Shown here: piece after piece, positions 51,231 through 60,093 of the stretch
How the letters are laid out: every line of letters begins with the position of its first letter
Numbering within the stretch: the first letter of the stretch is position 1
Assembly (NCBI GenBank): GCA_044867425.1
Contig: JBIOUX010000039.1
Location: 28,191 to 92,190 of the forward strand
Direction: 5' to 3'
DNA: 64,000 bases
DNA from: CAWBJP01 sp044867425
GTDB taxonomy: Bacteria > Actinomycetota > Acidimicrobiia > IMCC26256 > BP-133
The notes under the pieces: model-generated
What the model was told of the DNA's origin: nothing
What the model saw: only the letters and a program-made list of their open reading frames with translations
Database searches by the model: none
Program-made: the position numbers and the translations under genes

Positions 51231-52898
51231 TCAGGCCTTCTCGGCCCACTCCTCTGAGTTCCAGAAGGGGCTCTCCTCGGTGGTGTTGTCCGAGATGTTG
51301 GCGTACCTGGTGTTGTAGGCCAGGAACGTCGGCTTCTGGTACAGGGGGACGTTGGGCAGGTCGTCCCACATCATCTTGTCGATGTCGTTGAGGAGGCCGA
51401 GGCGGGTCACCTCGTCGGTCTCGGCCAGGGCGTCGAGCAGCTTCTGGTCGACGGTCTTGTTGTTGTACTTGCCGAAGTTCGACCCGCTGGCCGACTGGTA
51501 GATCTGATAGCCGCCGGCGGCCGGGAACGGGGTGCCCACCCAGGCGAAGTTGGCGATGTCGAAGTTGCCGCCCGGCAGGCGCTCGCCGAAGAGGGTCTCC
51601 GCCGGCGAGTTGTCGATGCGGATGTCGATGCCGACCTCCTTCAACTGGGCCTGGATGAGGACGCCCTGCTGCTCCCGCAGCTTGTTGCCGGCGGTGGTCG
51701 ACAGGCGCAGCGACAGCTTCTTGCCGCCCTTCTCCATGATGCCGGTGGCGCCCTTCTTGAACCCCGCGCCCTCCAGGGCGCTGATGGCCTTGGCCACGTT
51801 GACCTTGGCGTACTCCTCGCCGTGCGCCTCGTAGCCCTTCTGGGTCGACACCAGCATCCGGTTGTCGAGCTGGGACGCCTTGTCCGAGAACGGCTTCATG
51901 AGCCGGGTGACGATGGCGGCCCGGTCGACGCCGTAGGCGATGGCCTGGCGCACGGCCTTGTCGGCGAGCAACTCGTTCTTCAGGTTGAGCGTCAGGTGCT
52001 CGAAGGTGGGCCCGAAGTTGATCTCCGAGTGCACGCCGGGGAAGGCCTTCACCGTCTCCACCTGGTCCAGCTGGGGCTGGGGGTAGATCATGTTGACCTC
52101 GCCGTTGCGCAGGGCGTCGGGCTGGGTGGTTGACTCGGGCAGGAACCGGAAGATGATCTCGTCCAGCTTGGCCTTGGTGCCCCAGTACTTCTGGTTGCGC
52201 ACCAGCTTGAGCGACGCACCCTTCACCCGCTCCGCCACCTTGAACGGTCCCGAAGCGGCGCCGGGATCCTCGTCCAGGGCGGTGTTCCACGCCTTGACCA
52301 GGTCGCCGGCGGCCCGCTGCTTGATGATGTGCGACGGCGGGATGTCGTCGAAGAGGCTCTTGAAGTCGGAGAAGGGCTGGGCGAACTCGGCCTTGACCGT
52401 CTTCCCGTCCGGCTTCTCCAGCTTGGCGATCAGGTCGAAGCCGGTGGTGGAGGCGCAGCTGGCCTCCTTGTTCTTGCCGTTGCACATCTGCCAGTAGAGC
52501 TCGAAGTCGTCGGACGAGATGGGGGTGCCGTCGTCCCAGGAGGCTTCGGGCTTGATCTTCCACTCCACCGTGAACGGCGACTCGGAGGTGACGGTGGCCT
52601 CACCGGCCAGCACGTCGGGCTCCAGGGAGAAGTCGGGCTTGACGCGGTAGGCGCCGGACCACACCTGCTTCATGATCTGGCCCCCGGCCAGGGTGTTGTC
52701 CTTGACGGTGTTGACGTTGTAGCCGGGGAAGTCCTGGTCAGCGCCGAAGACGAGCCGGCCGCCGGACTTCTCGGTGCCGCCCTGGGCGGCTTCCCCGCCG
52801 TCCTTGTTGTCATCGCTTCCGCAGGCGCCGGCGATGAGTACTACGCAGCACAGGGTCAGGAACAGGCGGGCGACGTTGCCCTTGCCATGAATCCTCAC
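51231..52898 (-). CDS. Oligopeptide-binding lipoprotein, family 5 (first of operon)
   Basis: Protein of 555 aa. Lipoprotein signal (ARLFLTLCCVVLIAGAC, lipobox IAGAC) then Asp/Gly-rich linker and a family 5 domain (SWDDGTPISSDDFELYWQMC, VRQAIAYGVDRAAIVTRLM). GTG 52898 follows GGAGG by six bases. It heads the operon binding protein-oppB-oppC-oppD-oppF-binding protein-binding protein and is the likely main receptor. Confidence 0.9.
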   Translation of the reverse strand: MRIHGKGNVARLFLTLCCVVLIAGACGSDDNKDGGEAAQGGTEKSGGRLVFGADQDFPGYNVNTVKDNTLAGGQIMKQVWSGAYRVKPDFSLEPDVLAGEATVTSESPFTVEWKIKPEASWDDGTPISSDDFELYWQMCNGKNKEASCASTTGFDLIAKLEKPDGKTVKAEFAQPFSDFKSLFDDIPPSHIIKQRAAGDLVKAWNTALDEDPGAASGPFKVAERVKGASLKLVRNQKYWGTKAKLDEIIFRFLPESTTQPDALRNGEVNMIYPQPQLDQVETVKAFPGVHSEINFGPTFEHLTLNLKNELLADKAVRQAIAYGVDRAAIVTRLMKPFSDKASQLDNRMLVSTQKGYEAHGEEYAKVNVAKAISALEGAGFKKGATGIMEKGGKKLSLRLSTTAGNKLREQQGVLIQAQLKEVGIDIRIDNSPAETLFGERLPGGNFDIANFAWVGTPFPAAGGYQIYQSASGSNFGKYNNKTVDQKLLDALAETDEVTRLGLLNDIDKMMWDDLPNVPLYQKPTFLAYNTRYANISDNTTEESPFWNSEEWAEKA

Positions 52899-52960
52899 TT
52901 CGAACCTCCTGTCGAGGGGACGTTGCTCGGGCGGCCGCCCCGTCCGCCACGCACCGTGCG

Positions 52961-53197
52961 CTAATTCAGCCGGAGTGCCAGGAGGATCGTGGTGAAGGCG
53001 AAGACCACCGCGGTGCCGACCGTGATCCGGTCGAGGTTGCGTTCCACCACAGTCGATCCCGCCAGCGAACCCCCACCTCCGGCCCCGCCACCGAACATGT
53101 CGGACAAACCGCCACCGCGGCCGGCGTGGAGCAGGATGAAGAGGATGAGCAGTCCGGAGACGATCAGGTGGAGAACGAGGATCAGCACATTCAACAC
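52961..53197 (-). CDS. secG: Preprotein translocase subunit SecG
   Basis: Protein of 78 aa: an N-terminal helix (VLILVLHLIVSGLLILFILL), the conserved cytoplasmic loop HAGRGGGLSDMFGGGAGGGG, and a second helix (GTAVVFAFTTILLALRL). SecG assists SecYE in protein export. It follows tpiA on the same strand, an order common in Actinobacteria. Confidence 0.93.
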   Translation of the reverse strand: MLNVLILVLHLIVSGLLILFILLHAGRGGGLSDMFGGGAGGGGSLAGSTVVERNLDRITVGTAVVFAFTTILLALRLN

Positions 53198-53250
53198 GAC
53201 AAGCGCTCCTTAAAAAGCGTCACTGAGGGTGGGAGGTTAGCATCGGCGCA

Positions 53251-53282
53251 GGTCAGAACGGTTCCCCATTCTGGGGATGACC
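53251..53282. terminator. Hairpin between tpiA and secG
   Basis: TCCCCA-ttc-TGGGGA (53263-53277) is nested in GGTCA/TGACC (53251-53255 and 53278-53282). It lies between the tpiA stop and the secG start on the minus strand. No T-run; it may only partly separate the two genes. Confidence 0.6.
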
Positions 53283-53318
53283 CATATGTCCAGATAAGGG
53301 TATTTCCTCGAACCGGGG

Positions 53319-54110
53319 TTAACTCCAGCGGACAATCTGGGCGAAATCATCGGGGTCGAGGGAGGCGCCACCGACCAGCGCGCCGTCGATCTCGGGCATG
53401 GCCATGAGGGCGGCGATGTTGCCCGGCTTGACGCTGCCGCCGTACTGGATCCGGACGGCATTGGCGGCCGCCTCGCCGGCCAGACCGGCCACCATGGAGC
53501 GGATGACACCGATGGTCTCGTTGGCGTCCTCGGGGGTGGCGTTGCGCCCCGTCCCGATGGCCCAGATCGGCTCATAGGCGATGACCAGGCCCCCGACCTG
53601 CTCGGGGGAGAGGCCCTCCAGGCCACCCTGAACTTGGCGGGACACCACGGCTTCGGTCTCGCCCGCCTCCCGCTGCTCCAGGGTCTCGCCCACGCACATG
53701 ATGGGCGTCATGGCATGGGCCAGGACGGCCTTGACCTTCTTGTTGACGTTCTCGTCGGTTTCGAAGAAATACTGGCGCCGCTCGGAGTGGCCCACGATGA
53801 CGTAGCTCACCGACAGCTTGGCCAGCATCACCGGTGACACCTCGCCGGTGTAGGCCCCCTGGTCCTCCCAGAACACGTTCTGGGCGCCGAGGAGAATCGG
53901 GAGGTGGTCGGCCTCGATGACCGTCTGGACGGAGCGCAGGGCGGTGAAGGCCGGGCAGACCACCACCTCGGTGCGCTCGTAGTCGGCCGGGTCGAGGCGA
54001 TAGCCCAGCTTCTGGACCACGGCGATGGCCTCCAGGTGGGTGTGGTGCATCTTCCAGTTGCCGGCCAAGATCGGCTTGCGAGTGCTCTGACCTGTTGAAA
54101 CATCAGCCAT
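53319..54110 (-). CDS. tpiA: Triose-phosphate isomerase
   Basis: Protein of 263 aa with Lys20 (GNWKM), electrophile His108 (VGHSERR), catalytic Glu180 (AYEPIWAIGTG) and the phosphate-binding loop YGGSVKPGN. Interconverts dihydroxyacetone phosphate and glyceraldehyde 3-phosphate. It is complete. A truncated integrase gene ends 24 bp upstream of its start, so its promoter region marks the boundary of inserted DNA. Confidence 0.96.
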   Translation of the reverse strand: MADVSTGQSTRKPILAGNWKMHHTHLEAIAVVQKLGYRLDPADYERTEVVVCPAFTALRSVQTVIEADHLPILLGAQNVFWEDQGAYTGEVSPVMLAKLSVSYVIVGHSERRQYFFETDENVNKKVKAVLAHAMTPIMCVGETLEQREAGETEAVVSRQVQGGLEGLSPEQVGGLVIAYEPIWAIGTGRNATPEDANETIGVIRSMVAGLAGEAAANAVRIQYGGSVKPGNIAALMAMPEIDGALVGGASLDPDDFAQIVRWS

Positions 54111-54134
54111 GGGAGTCCTTTGGTCACTGATTGG

Positions 54135-54926
54135 TCACTGGGGCCCGGCTACCGGCGCGCCGAGGAGCTTAGAGGCGACCAGCCGGGCCGCCTCCTCCTC
54201 CACCGCCGGGGCAACATGGCTGTAGACGTCGAGCGTCACCGACACCTTGGAATGGCCGAGCCGGTCGCTCACCACCTTCGGGTGGACGCCGGCTTCGAGG
54301 GCAGCGGTCGCCCAGCCGTGCCTGAGGTCATGGGTGCGGACCGGACGGACCCCGGCCGCTTTAGCGATCCGGCGCAGCGCCCGGCCGATCGCCTCCGGGT
54401 GGACGGGAGCGCCATCCTCAAGGGCGAAGACCAGATCTCGGTCCTGATGCAGGCCACCCCAGGCGAGCCGCTCTTCGAGCTGGACGATCCGGTGGCAACG
54501 CAGGACGGCCACCGTGGCCGGGTCGAGAGCGATCGACCGCTTCGACTTCGCCGTCTTCGGCTCCCCCGCCATGACCTTCCCGCCGACCCGCCCGATGGTG
54601 TGGCGCACGGCCAGGCGGCCGGCGTCGAGGTCGACGTCCGCCCACCGCAAGCCGAGCACCTCGCCGCGGCGCATCCCGGTCGACACCAGCAGAACGAAGA
54701 TGGGGTGGAACCGGTCCCCCTCGGCGGCGGCGAGGAACGCGCGCAGCTCGGCGGCTGTCCAGGGCGCCATCGGGGACGGGAGCACCTGCGGCATCGGCAC
54801 CTGCGTGGCCGGGTCCCTCAGATACCCCAAGTACCCCCAAGCACCCAACCCCCACAATCCCGAAGCGACCACCCACCCATGAACCCTCAACCCACCACCC
54901 CTCAACGACCGACAGACAGTTGCCAT
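54135..54926 (-). pseudogene. Tyrosine recombinase (phage/ICE integrase), 5'-truncated
   Basis: The catalytic domain is intact: Arg in STGMRRGEVLGLRWADVD, Lys in GEPKTAKSKRSIAL, HDLRHGWATAALEAG, LGHSKVSVTLDVYSHVAPAV with the nucleophile Tyr. The N-terminal arm and core-binding domains are missing; the first 50 residues are low-complexity Gly/Leu/Trp and look unrelated. Total 263 aa instead of about 370-400. Its 3' end abuts tpiA, with a direct repeat TTGGTCACTG at 54120-54129 and 54131-54140. Likely the remnant of the integration module of the mobile region to its right. Confidence 0.75.
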
Positions 54927-54985
54927 CCGTCCCGGAAGGCGTTGCCCGGCGCCGCGGCGTTCAGACCGGAGGCGGGGTTCTAACC

Positions 54986-57900
54986 GTGTTGCGGATCACG
55001 AAGCTGGCCGACGCCGAGTACCTCCTGCGCCAGGTTTGCCTGGGGATCGAGGACTACTACATGGGCTCCGGCGAAGCCCCCGGGGTCTGGCAGGGCGGCC
55101 TCGCCGCGGAACTCGGCCTCGCCGGGGTGGTGGACGCCGACCAGCCGCCCTCGCTCCTCCTCGGCCGGGACCCGACCACGGACGCCGAGCTGCTCCCAGG
55201 ACACCGGGCCCGGACGGTGACGGCGTTCGACGTGACGTTCTCGGCGCCGAAGTCGGTGTCGCTGCTGTGGGCGTTCGGCTCGCCAGAGGTGGCGTCGGTG
55301 GCGTCGATCGTCCACGTCGAGGCGGTGACCGTCGCCCTCGATTTCCTGGAACGGCGAGCGGTAGCGACCCGGCTGCAGGTCGACGGCGAACGCCAGCGGA
55401 TCCCGACGGGGATGGCGGCGGCCACGTTCGTGCACCGAACTTCTCGGGAGGGCGATCCGCAGCTCCACAGTCTTGTGTGGTGGCCAACCTCGGCCGTCGT
55501 CCCGACGGCACCTACGCCGCCCACGACGCCACGCCCCTCTACGAGTGGGGCCGGGCAGCGGGGCTCGGTGTACCAGGAAGAGCTCCGCCGTCGCCTGACG
55601 GAACGGCTCGGCGTCGAGTGGGGACCCGACCGCCACGGATGCCGGGAGATCGCCGGGTTCGATCCCGGATGGCTGCGGACGTTCTCCAAGCGGAGCCAGG
55701 CCATCGACGAGTACCTGGTCGGCGCCGGGCCCGAGAACCCCGACCCCAAGCATCGGATGTGGGCGGACGAGGCGGCATCACTGGCCACCAGGCCCCGCAA
55801 GGACGGCTCCCTTACCCCCGAGGTGCTCCGGGAACGGTGGCAAGCCGAGGTGGACGGGATTGGGATGCCCACCGGCCACGCCCTCGACGCCCAGACCTGC
55901 GGCCGGACGATCCCGATGCTGCGGCCCCGCCTGGAGTGGGACGACCTGGTTGACGCCCTCATCGAACCGGAGGAAGGGCTCTGCGCCCGCCGGGCCCGCT
56001 TCAACGAAGCGCATGTCGTCGAGCACATCACCGCTCTCGGCGCCGGACGCCTCACCGTCGAGGCCATCGAGGACCTGGCCGAGGCGTTCATCGACTCCGA
56101 GCACACCGTTGCGCTAGCCGACCGCACCGGCCGCACCTCGCCGCAGTACTCCACCGTCAACCACCTCCTCCTCGAGGAACGGGTCCTCGACCTGGTCGGC
56201 GACCTCTGCGCCACTCCGGTCGAGGCCCTCCCGCCGGCCCGCATCGAGCAGGCGATCGCCGCGGAGGCGCCCGGCCTCGGAGCCGACCAGGCCGACGCCG
56301 TGCGAGTCCTCGGCGCCGCCGGACCGGCCATCCGCACCGTGATCGCCCCCGCCGGGTTCGGCAAAACCACCACCGTCCACGCCGCCGCAGCCGCCGCTAG
56401 CGCCGCCGGCCACCCGATCTTGGGGCTGGCCGCCACCAACCAGGCCGCCGGGGAGCTCCGTCAGGCGGGGATGGACGCCATGACCATCGCCCGTTTCGCC
56501 CTCGACGGCGCCCGCCTCCCCGCCGAAGCGATCGTCGTCCTCGACGAGGTGTCGCAGGTCGCGACCAGCGACGCCGAGATCGTCCTAGCCGCCGTCGCCG
56601 CCACCCCTGGGGCCGGCCTGTGGTGCCTCGGCGACCCGAACCAGGCCCAGGCCGTACGGGCCGGCGGCCTCGGCGCCGAACTGGCCCGCCTTGGCGCCAG
56701 CGGCGCCATTCCCGCTCCCGAGCTGATCGAGAACCGCCGCCAACTCGAACCGGCTGAACGCCAAGCCCTGGCCCGCTACCGCTGCGGTCTCGTGGCCACC
56801 AGTCAGGCCATCCGGCGTGAGCACGGCTGGGAACACGATCTCGGCTCCCCCCACGTCACCCGGGAAGCCCTGGCCGACGCCGTCGTCGCCGACATCGCCC
56901 GGCACGGCCCGGCCGGGGTCGTGGCACTGGCTGTCTCCCACGCCGACTGCGAAGACCTCGCCGACCGCATCCGTGACCGCCTGCGGGCCGCCGGCCACCT
57001 CGACGGCCCCGAACTGGCCGGTCCGGCCTGGGGAAACGGCGAGCGCCGCTACGCCGCCGGCGACCGCCTCCTCGTCCACGGCACCCTGCGGACCAACGGG
57101 CAACGCCTCCACAACGGCAGCGTCCTCACCGTCACCGCCGTGACCGCCGACGTTCTCGAGGCTGTCGCTGCTGACGGGCGCTCCGCCAAGCTCCCCCGGG
57201 AATTCGTCGAGGGCCGCCGGACGGACGGCAGCCCCAACTGCTCGCACGGGTGGGCCCGCACTGTTGACGGCATCCAGGGTGGCACCTGGCCCCAGGTCCA
57301 CCTCCTGGGCACCGCCGCCCTCGAACGGTTCACCGGCTACACCGGCCAGAGCCGCTCCCGGCACGCCACCCACACCTGGAACGTCACCCGACTCCCCGAC
57401 ATCGACGACGGCGGCGTCCTCGCCGACCAGCGCACCCCGGAACGGGAAGTCCTCGACGCCCTCCGCCGCCAACCCGACACCGGCTTCGCCATCCACGACG
57501 CCCCCAGCCGGTTCCAGCGCCTCCTCGCTGAACGAGCCGAACTGCGAGCCCTCCTACAGGACCGCCCGCCCGACCGGCGCCCGGCGCTCCACCAGGCAGA
57601 ACTGGCGCTGGAGTCGGCCAAGAAGGACCTGTACTGGGCCCACTACCGCCTCGACCACGCCCAGCAACGCCTCGATCAGTTCGGGTCCCTCTCCCAGCTC
57701 CGCCGCCACGGCCGGAAAGAGAAGGCCTCCACCGTGAACCAGATCGACCGGTTCACCGACGACGTCCGCAAAGCCAAAGCCAAGATCGCCGGGTGCGAAC
57801 GAGCCGTTGAAGAACTCCACCCCGAACTCGACCGGCGCCTCCAATGGGACGTCGACCATCAGTTCCCCGACTCCCGCCTCCGCACCATCGACGCCGAACT

Positions 57901-58066
57901 CGCCGACCTCGGACAGTCACCTGACCTGGGCCCGTCCCGGGAAACATCGCTGCTCCACCGGGCTCCCGGAGTGGACCAGCCGGCATGGCTGGATCGGCTC
58001 GCCGAGGTCGCCCCGCCGCCCCTTCCCGGCCACGATCACGGCCACGGAATCGACCTTGGGCTGTGA
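54986..58066 (+). CDS. MobF-family relaxase/helicase (TraA/TrwC-like) with an out-of-frame patch
   Basis: About 1026 aa. Residues 1-200 are a TrwC relaxase domain (EDYYMGSGEAPGVWQGGLAA, TFSAPKSVSLLWAFGSPE). A RecD-like helicase follows: Walker A APAGFGKTTTVHAA near 450, Walker B AIVVLDEVSQV, GYTGQSRSRHATHTW near 790, then a coiled coil and Pro-rich tail. The metal-binding HxH region (about residues 163-192) reads out of frame: 55474-55562 in the other frame gives VVANLGRRPDGTYA and ATPLYEWGRAAG, as expected. Two compensating indels would repair it. Nicks and unwinds DNA for conjugation. Confidence 0.85.
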   Translation: MLRITKLADAEYLLRQVCLGIEDYYMGSGEAPGVWQGGLAAELGLAGVVDADQPPSLLLGRDPTTDAELLPGHRARTVTAFDVTFSAPKSVSLLWAFGSPEVASVASIVHVEAVTVALDFLERRAVATRLQVDGERQRIPTGMAAATFVHRTSREGDPQLHSLVWWPTSAVVPTAPTPPTTPRPSTSGAGQRGSVYQEELRRRLTERLGVEWGPDRHGCREIAGFDPGWLRTFSKRSQAIDEYLVGAGPENPDPKHRMWADEAASLATRPRKDGSLTPEVLRERWQAEVDGIGMPTGHALDAQTCGRTIPMLRPRLEWDDLVDALIEPEEGLCARRARFNEAHVVEHITALGAGRLTVEAIEDLAEAFIDSEHTVALADRTGRTSPQYSTVNHLLLEERVLDLVGDLCATPVEALPPARIEQAIAAEAPGLGADQADAVRVLGAAGPAIRTVIAPAGFGKTTTVHAAAAAASAAGHPILGLAATNQAAGELRQAGMDAMTIARFALDGARLPAEAIVVLDEVSQVATSDAEIVLAAVAATPGAGLWCLGDPNQAQAVRAGGLGAELARLGASGAIPAPELIENRRQLEPAERQALARYRCGLVATSQAIRREHGWEHDLGSPHVTREALADAVVADIARHGPAGVVALAVSHADCEDLADRIRDRLRAAGHLDGPELAGPAWGNGERRYAAGDRLLVHGTLRTNGQRLHNGSVLTVTAVTADVLEAVAADGRSAKLPREFVEGRRTDGSPNCSHGWARTVDGIQGGTWPQVHLLGTAALERFTGYTGQSRSRHATHTWNVTRLPDIDDGGVLADQRTPEREVLDALRRQPDTGFAIHDAPSRFQRLLAERAELRALLQDRPPDRRPALHQAELALESAKKDLYWAHYRLDHAQQRLDQFGSLSQLRRHGRKEKASTVNQIDRFTDDVRKAKAKIAGCERAVEELHPELDRRLQWDVDHQFPDSRLRTIDAELADLGQSPDLGPSRETSLLHRAPGVDQPAWLDRLAEVAPPPLPGHDHGHGIDLGL

Positions 58067-58234
58067 CAGTCCCACCAGGCGGCACCGCGCCCGACGGTCG
58101 GCAGCCCAGGCAGCCCCTGCGGTCGCCAATCACCGCTTTTCGATGACGTCGCGATCACACGGGCCCGCGTCCCCGGGCGGCCAGGGTTCGCGGGGGTTGC
58201 CGGGCGTATCCTTCTCACGACGTTCGAGGGGGAG

Positions 58235-58597
58235 ATGCCCGAGAAGACAAGGCTCGTGGGGCGGGAGGCGGAGGTCGGGGACCTCGACGCCGAGTGGCAG
58301 CGGGCCGCGGGCGGCGAGTTGCGCTGCGTGCTCCTGGCCGGCCGGGCCGGTGGTCGGCATCAGCAGCCACGGCCCGGCCGGGTCGGTCACGTGCTCATCC
58401 GCGAGGGGGCCACCGATGCCGGCGACAGAGGCCGATCAGCGAGCCGAAGGGAGGACCCGGCCGACCGCTCCAATCACGGCGGGGAAAGGCATCCAGAGGC
58501 GGGGGTCGCGCAGGGCGGCGTGCGCCTGCCGATAGACGTCCGGGTCGATCCCTCCGCCTGGTTCGTCATCGGGCTCACCGAGGATGTCCCGCCATGA
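58235..58597 (+). pseudogene. N-terminal fragment of an AAA/LuxR-type ATPase
   Basis: ATG 58235 has GGGGGAG upstream. The first 40 residues (RLVGREAEVGDLDAEWQRAA, then LRCVLLAGRAG) are the start of an ATPase module of the kind seen in large LuxR/cyclase regulators. It breaks off where the P-loop lysine should follow. The remainder to 58597 is Arg-rich noise overlapping the methyltransferase gene on the other strand. Confidence 0.6.
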
Positions 58598-59248
58598 CAG
58601 CTCCATCAGTTCGGCGACCGGGGATGCTCCGGGGAAGAAAAGCAGGTGGCCGTCGACGCGGATGTCTTCGAGACCGACGGCAGCGAATTGGGTCCCGAGG
58701 TGACGAGGCCATTCGTAGCTGGTGCCGCTCTGGGTCCGCAGTTCGGCCGCCATGGCGTCCATGCCACGGCGGTACTCCTCCGGCCCCGTGGCCCCGATGG
58801 TGCAGTAGTCGAGGTCCTCGACGACGAGCCAGCCGCCGGGTCGAAGCGTCGCCACGAGCCGGTCGATGACCTCGTCGCGTTCGGGAAGATGAGCGAGCAA
58901 CGCCCTCGTGTGAACCAGATCGAAGCGACCCGTTGGGAGTTCGTCGACCCGTACATCGTGGGACCACACCTCGATGGCCGGATCGGCGATCGTCTCAAGA
59001 AGGAAGGTGTCGATGTCAGTCGCCACCACATGCCCTTGGGGCCCCGCCATCTGCGCCAGCCACCGGGCGACCGAGCCCCGTCCGGCCCCGACTTCGAGGC
59101 AAACCGGGTCCGAGGACACCGGAATCGACGACAGCCGGGTGAACGTCAGAGGGTCGAGGATACCCTCGAGCAGCGCGAGGCGCCTCTCCTCTTGCTTTGA
59201 GCGGTTGGAGAGAGCGTAAGTGGCTCCTGTTTCGCAGTCAGCGCTCAC
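58436..59248 (-). CDS. Class I SAM-dependent methyltransferase
   Basis: Protein of 270 aa. Motif I PVCLEVGAGRGSVARWLAQM, motif II region HVVATDIDTFLL, post-motif FDLVHTRALLAHLPERDEV and LRPGGWLVVEDLDY. Resembles UbiE/MenG-like small-molecule methyltransferases; the substrate is unknown. GTG 59248 is the start. It lies between cyclase fragments in the decayed region but is itself intact. Confidence 0.85.
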   Translation of the reverse strand: MSADCETGATYALSNRSKQEERRLALLEGILDPLTFTRLSSIPVSSDPVCLEVGAGRGSVARWLAQMAGPQGHVVATDIDTFLLETIADPAIEVWSHDVRVDELPTGRFDLVHTRALLAHLPERDEVIDRLVATLRPGGWLVVEDLDYCTIGATGPEEYRRGMDAMAAELRTQSGTSYEWPRHLGTQFAAVGLEDIRVDGHLLFFPGASPVAELMELSWRDILGEPDDEPGGGIDPDVYRQAHAALRDPRLWMPFPAVIGAVGRVLPSAR

Positions 59249-59469
59249 ACGCCCTCCTCTTCCCCGGCCCTCGGCTGCAGGTTAGGCCCCGGATACTCCT
59301 TTCTCCTGAGGCATCAGGACGGTGGATACGTGTTCACGGCGACAGTTCAGGGAGGAGAGGCTCCTCAAGCTGGCGGCACGACTTGTGGTTTCTCGAGGAC
59401 GCCGACCGGGCTTCTCGGCACCTTCGTGTCGAACGAACGGCAGACAATCACTCGCCTGGTGGAGTCCGC

Positions 59470-59946
59470 CTCAGGACACCGTGCGCGCGACAGGCATCCG
59501 ACTCCGGATCGCCTTGTCGGATGCCAAGCAGCCCGCCGGGCGTGGTCCTCCCGGGACCCCGGGCCTCGAACAGCGCCATGATCCCGTCCCCGGGAACTCG
59601 TCCACCGTCCCCCCGAACCGCCGCACCGCCTCGGCCAGGACGGACACGAACCGGCCCATGATCTGCGCCGAGATATCGGCATCCAACTGCTCGTGCAGGT
59701 CCACGGAGCCGGCCACGTCGGCGGAGAGGACAGTGATGTGTTTCTTCTCGCCCGAGACGGTGATGGTCTCGGGCCTGGTGGTGCGGCTGGCGTCAAAGCC
59801 GCTCCGCAGTGTCCGCAGAACCGGCCTGCTTGCTCAGCCCGCACGCCGCACACCGGGCAGACAACGGCCACCGATCCGCCGCACTGGATGCAGAGCTTGA
59901 GGCCCCGTCGGTTCTCGTGGCCGCACGCCGGACAGCTCGTGCTCAT
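59470..59946 (-). pseudogene. Zinc-ribbon/class III cyclase fragment with frameshifts
   Basis: ATG 59946 begins a double zinc ribbon (CPACGHENRRGLKLC, CPVCGVRAEQAGRFCGHCG). At about 59790 the reading moves to the next frame (TITVSGEKKHITVLSADVAG, DLHEQLDADISAQIMGRFVS) and at about 59595 to the third (GDGIMALFEA). After that the similarity is lost. This is the 5' part of a zinc-ribbon cyclase/AAA protein like the intact one upstream, truncated and carrying two single-base shifts. Confidence 0.7.
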
Positions 59947-60092
59947 CGGAGGAGAGCGACGGCGTCGCGTTCGAGCTTGACGACGCGCAGGTCTCGAGCG
60001 GCGGCCAGGGCCTGGCCGAGCAGCTGCCGGGTTCGGTTGACGACGCCATCATGGCGGACGTCGGCGAGGAGACGTTCCGCTTTCCGGCTCAT
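59943..60092 (-). pseudogene. Remnant of the C-terminus of a cyclase/AAA regulator
   Basis: 49 aa. The segment NRTRQLLGQALAAARDLRVV, then KLERDAVALL, closely matches the last 30 residues of the intact regulator next to it (RARQLLGQALDTARKFGLVN). It thus looks like the tail of a second copy left after deletion. Its stop overlaps the ATG of the zinc-ribbon fragment (ATGA). Confidence 0.6.
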
Positions 60093-60093
60093 G

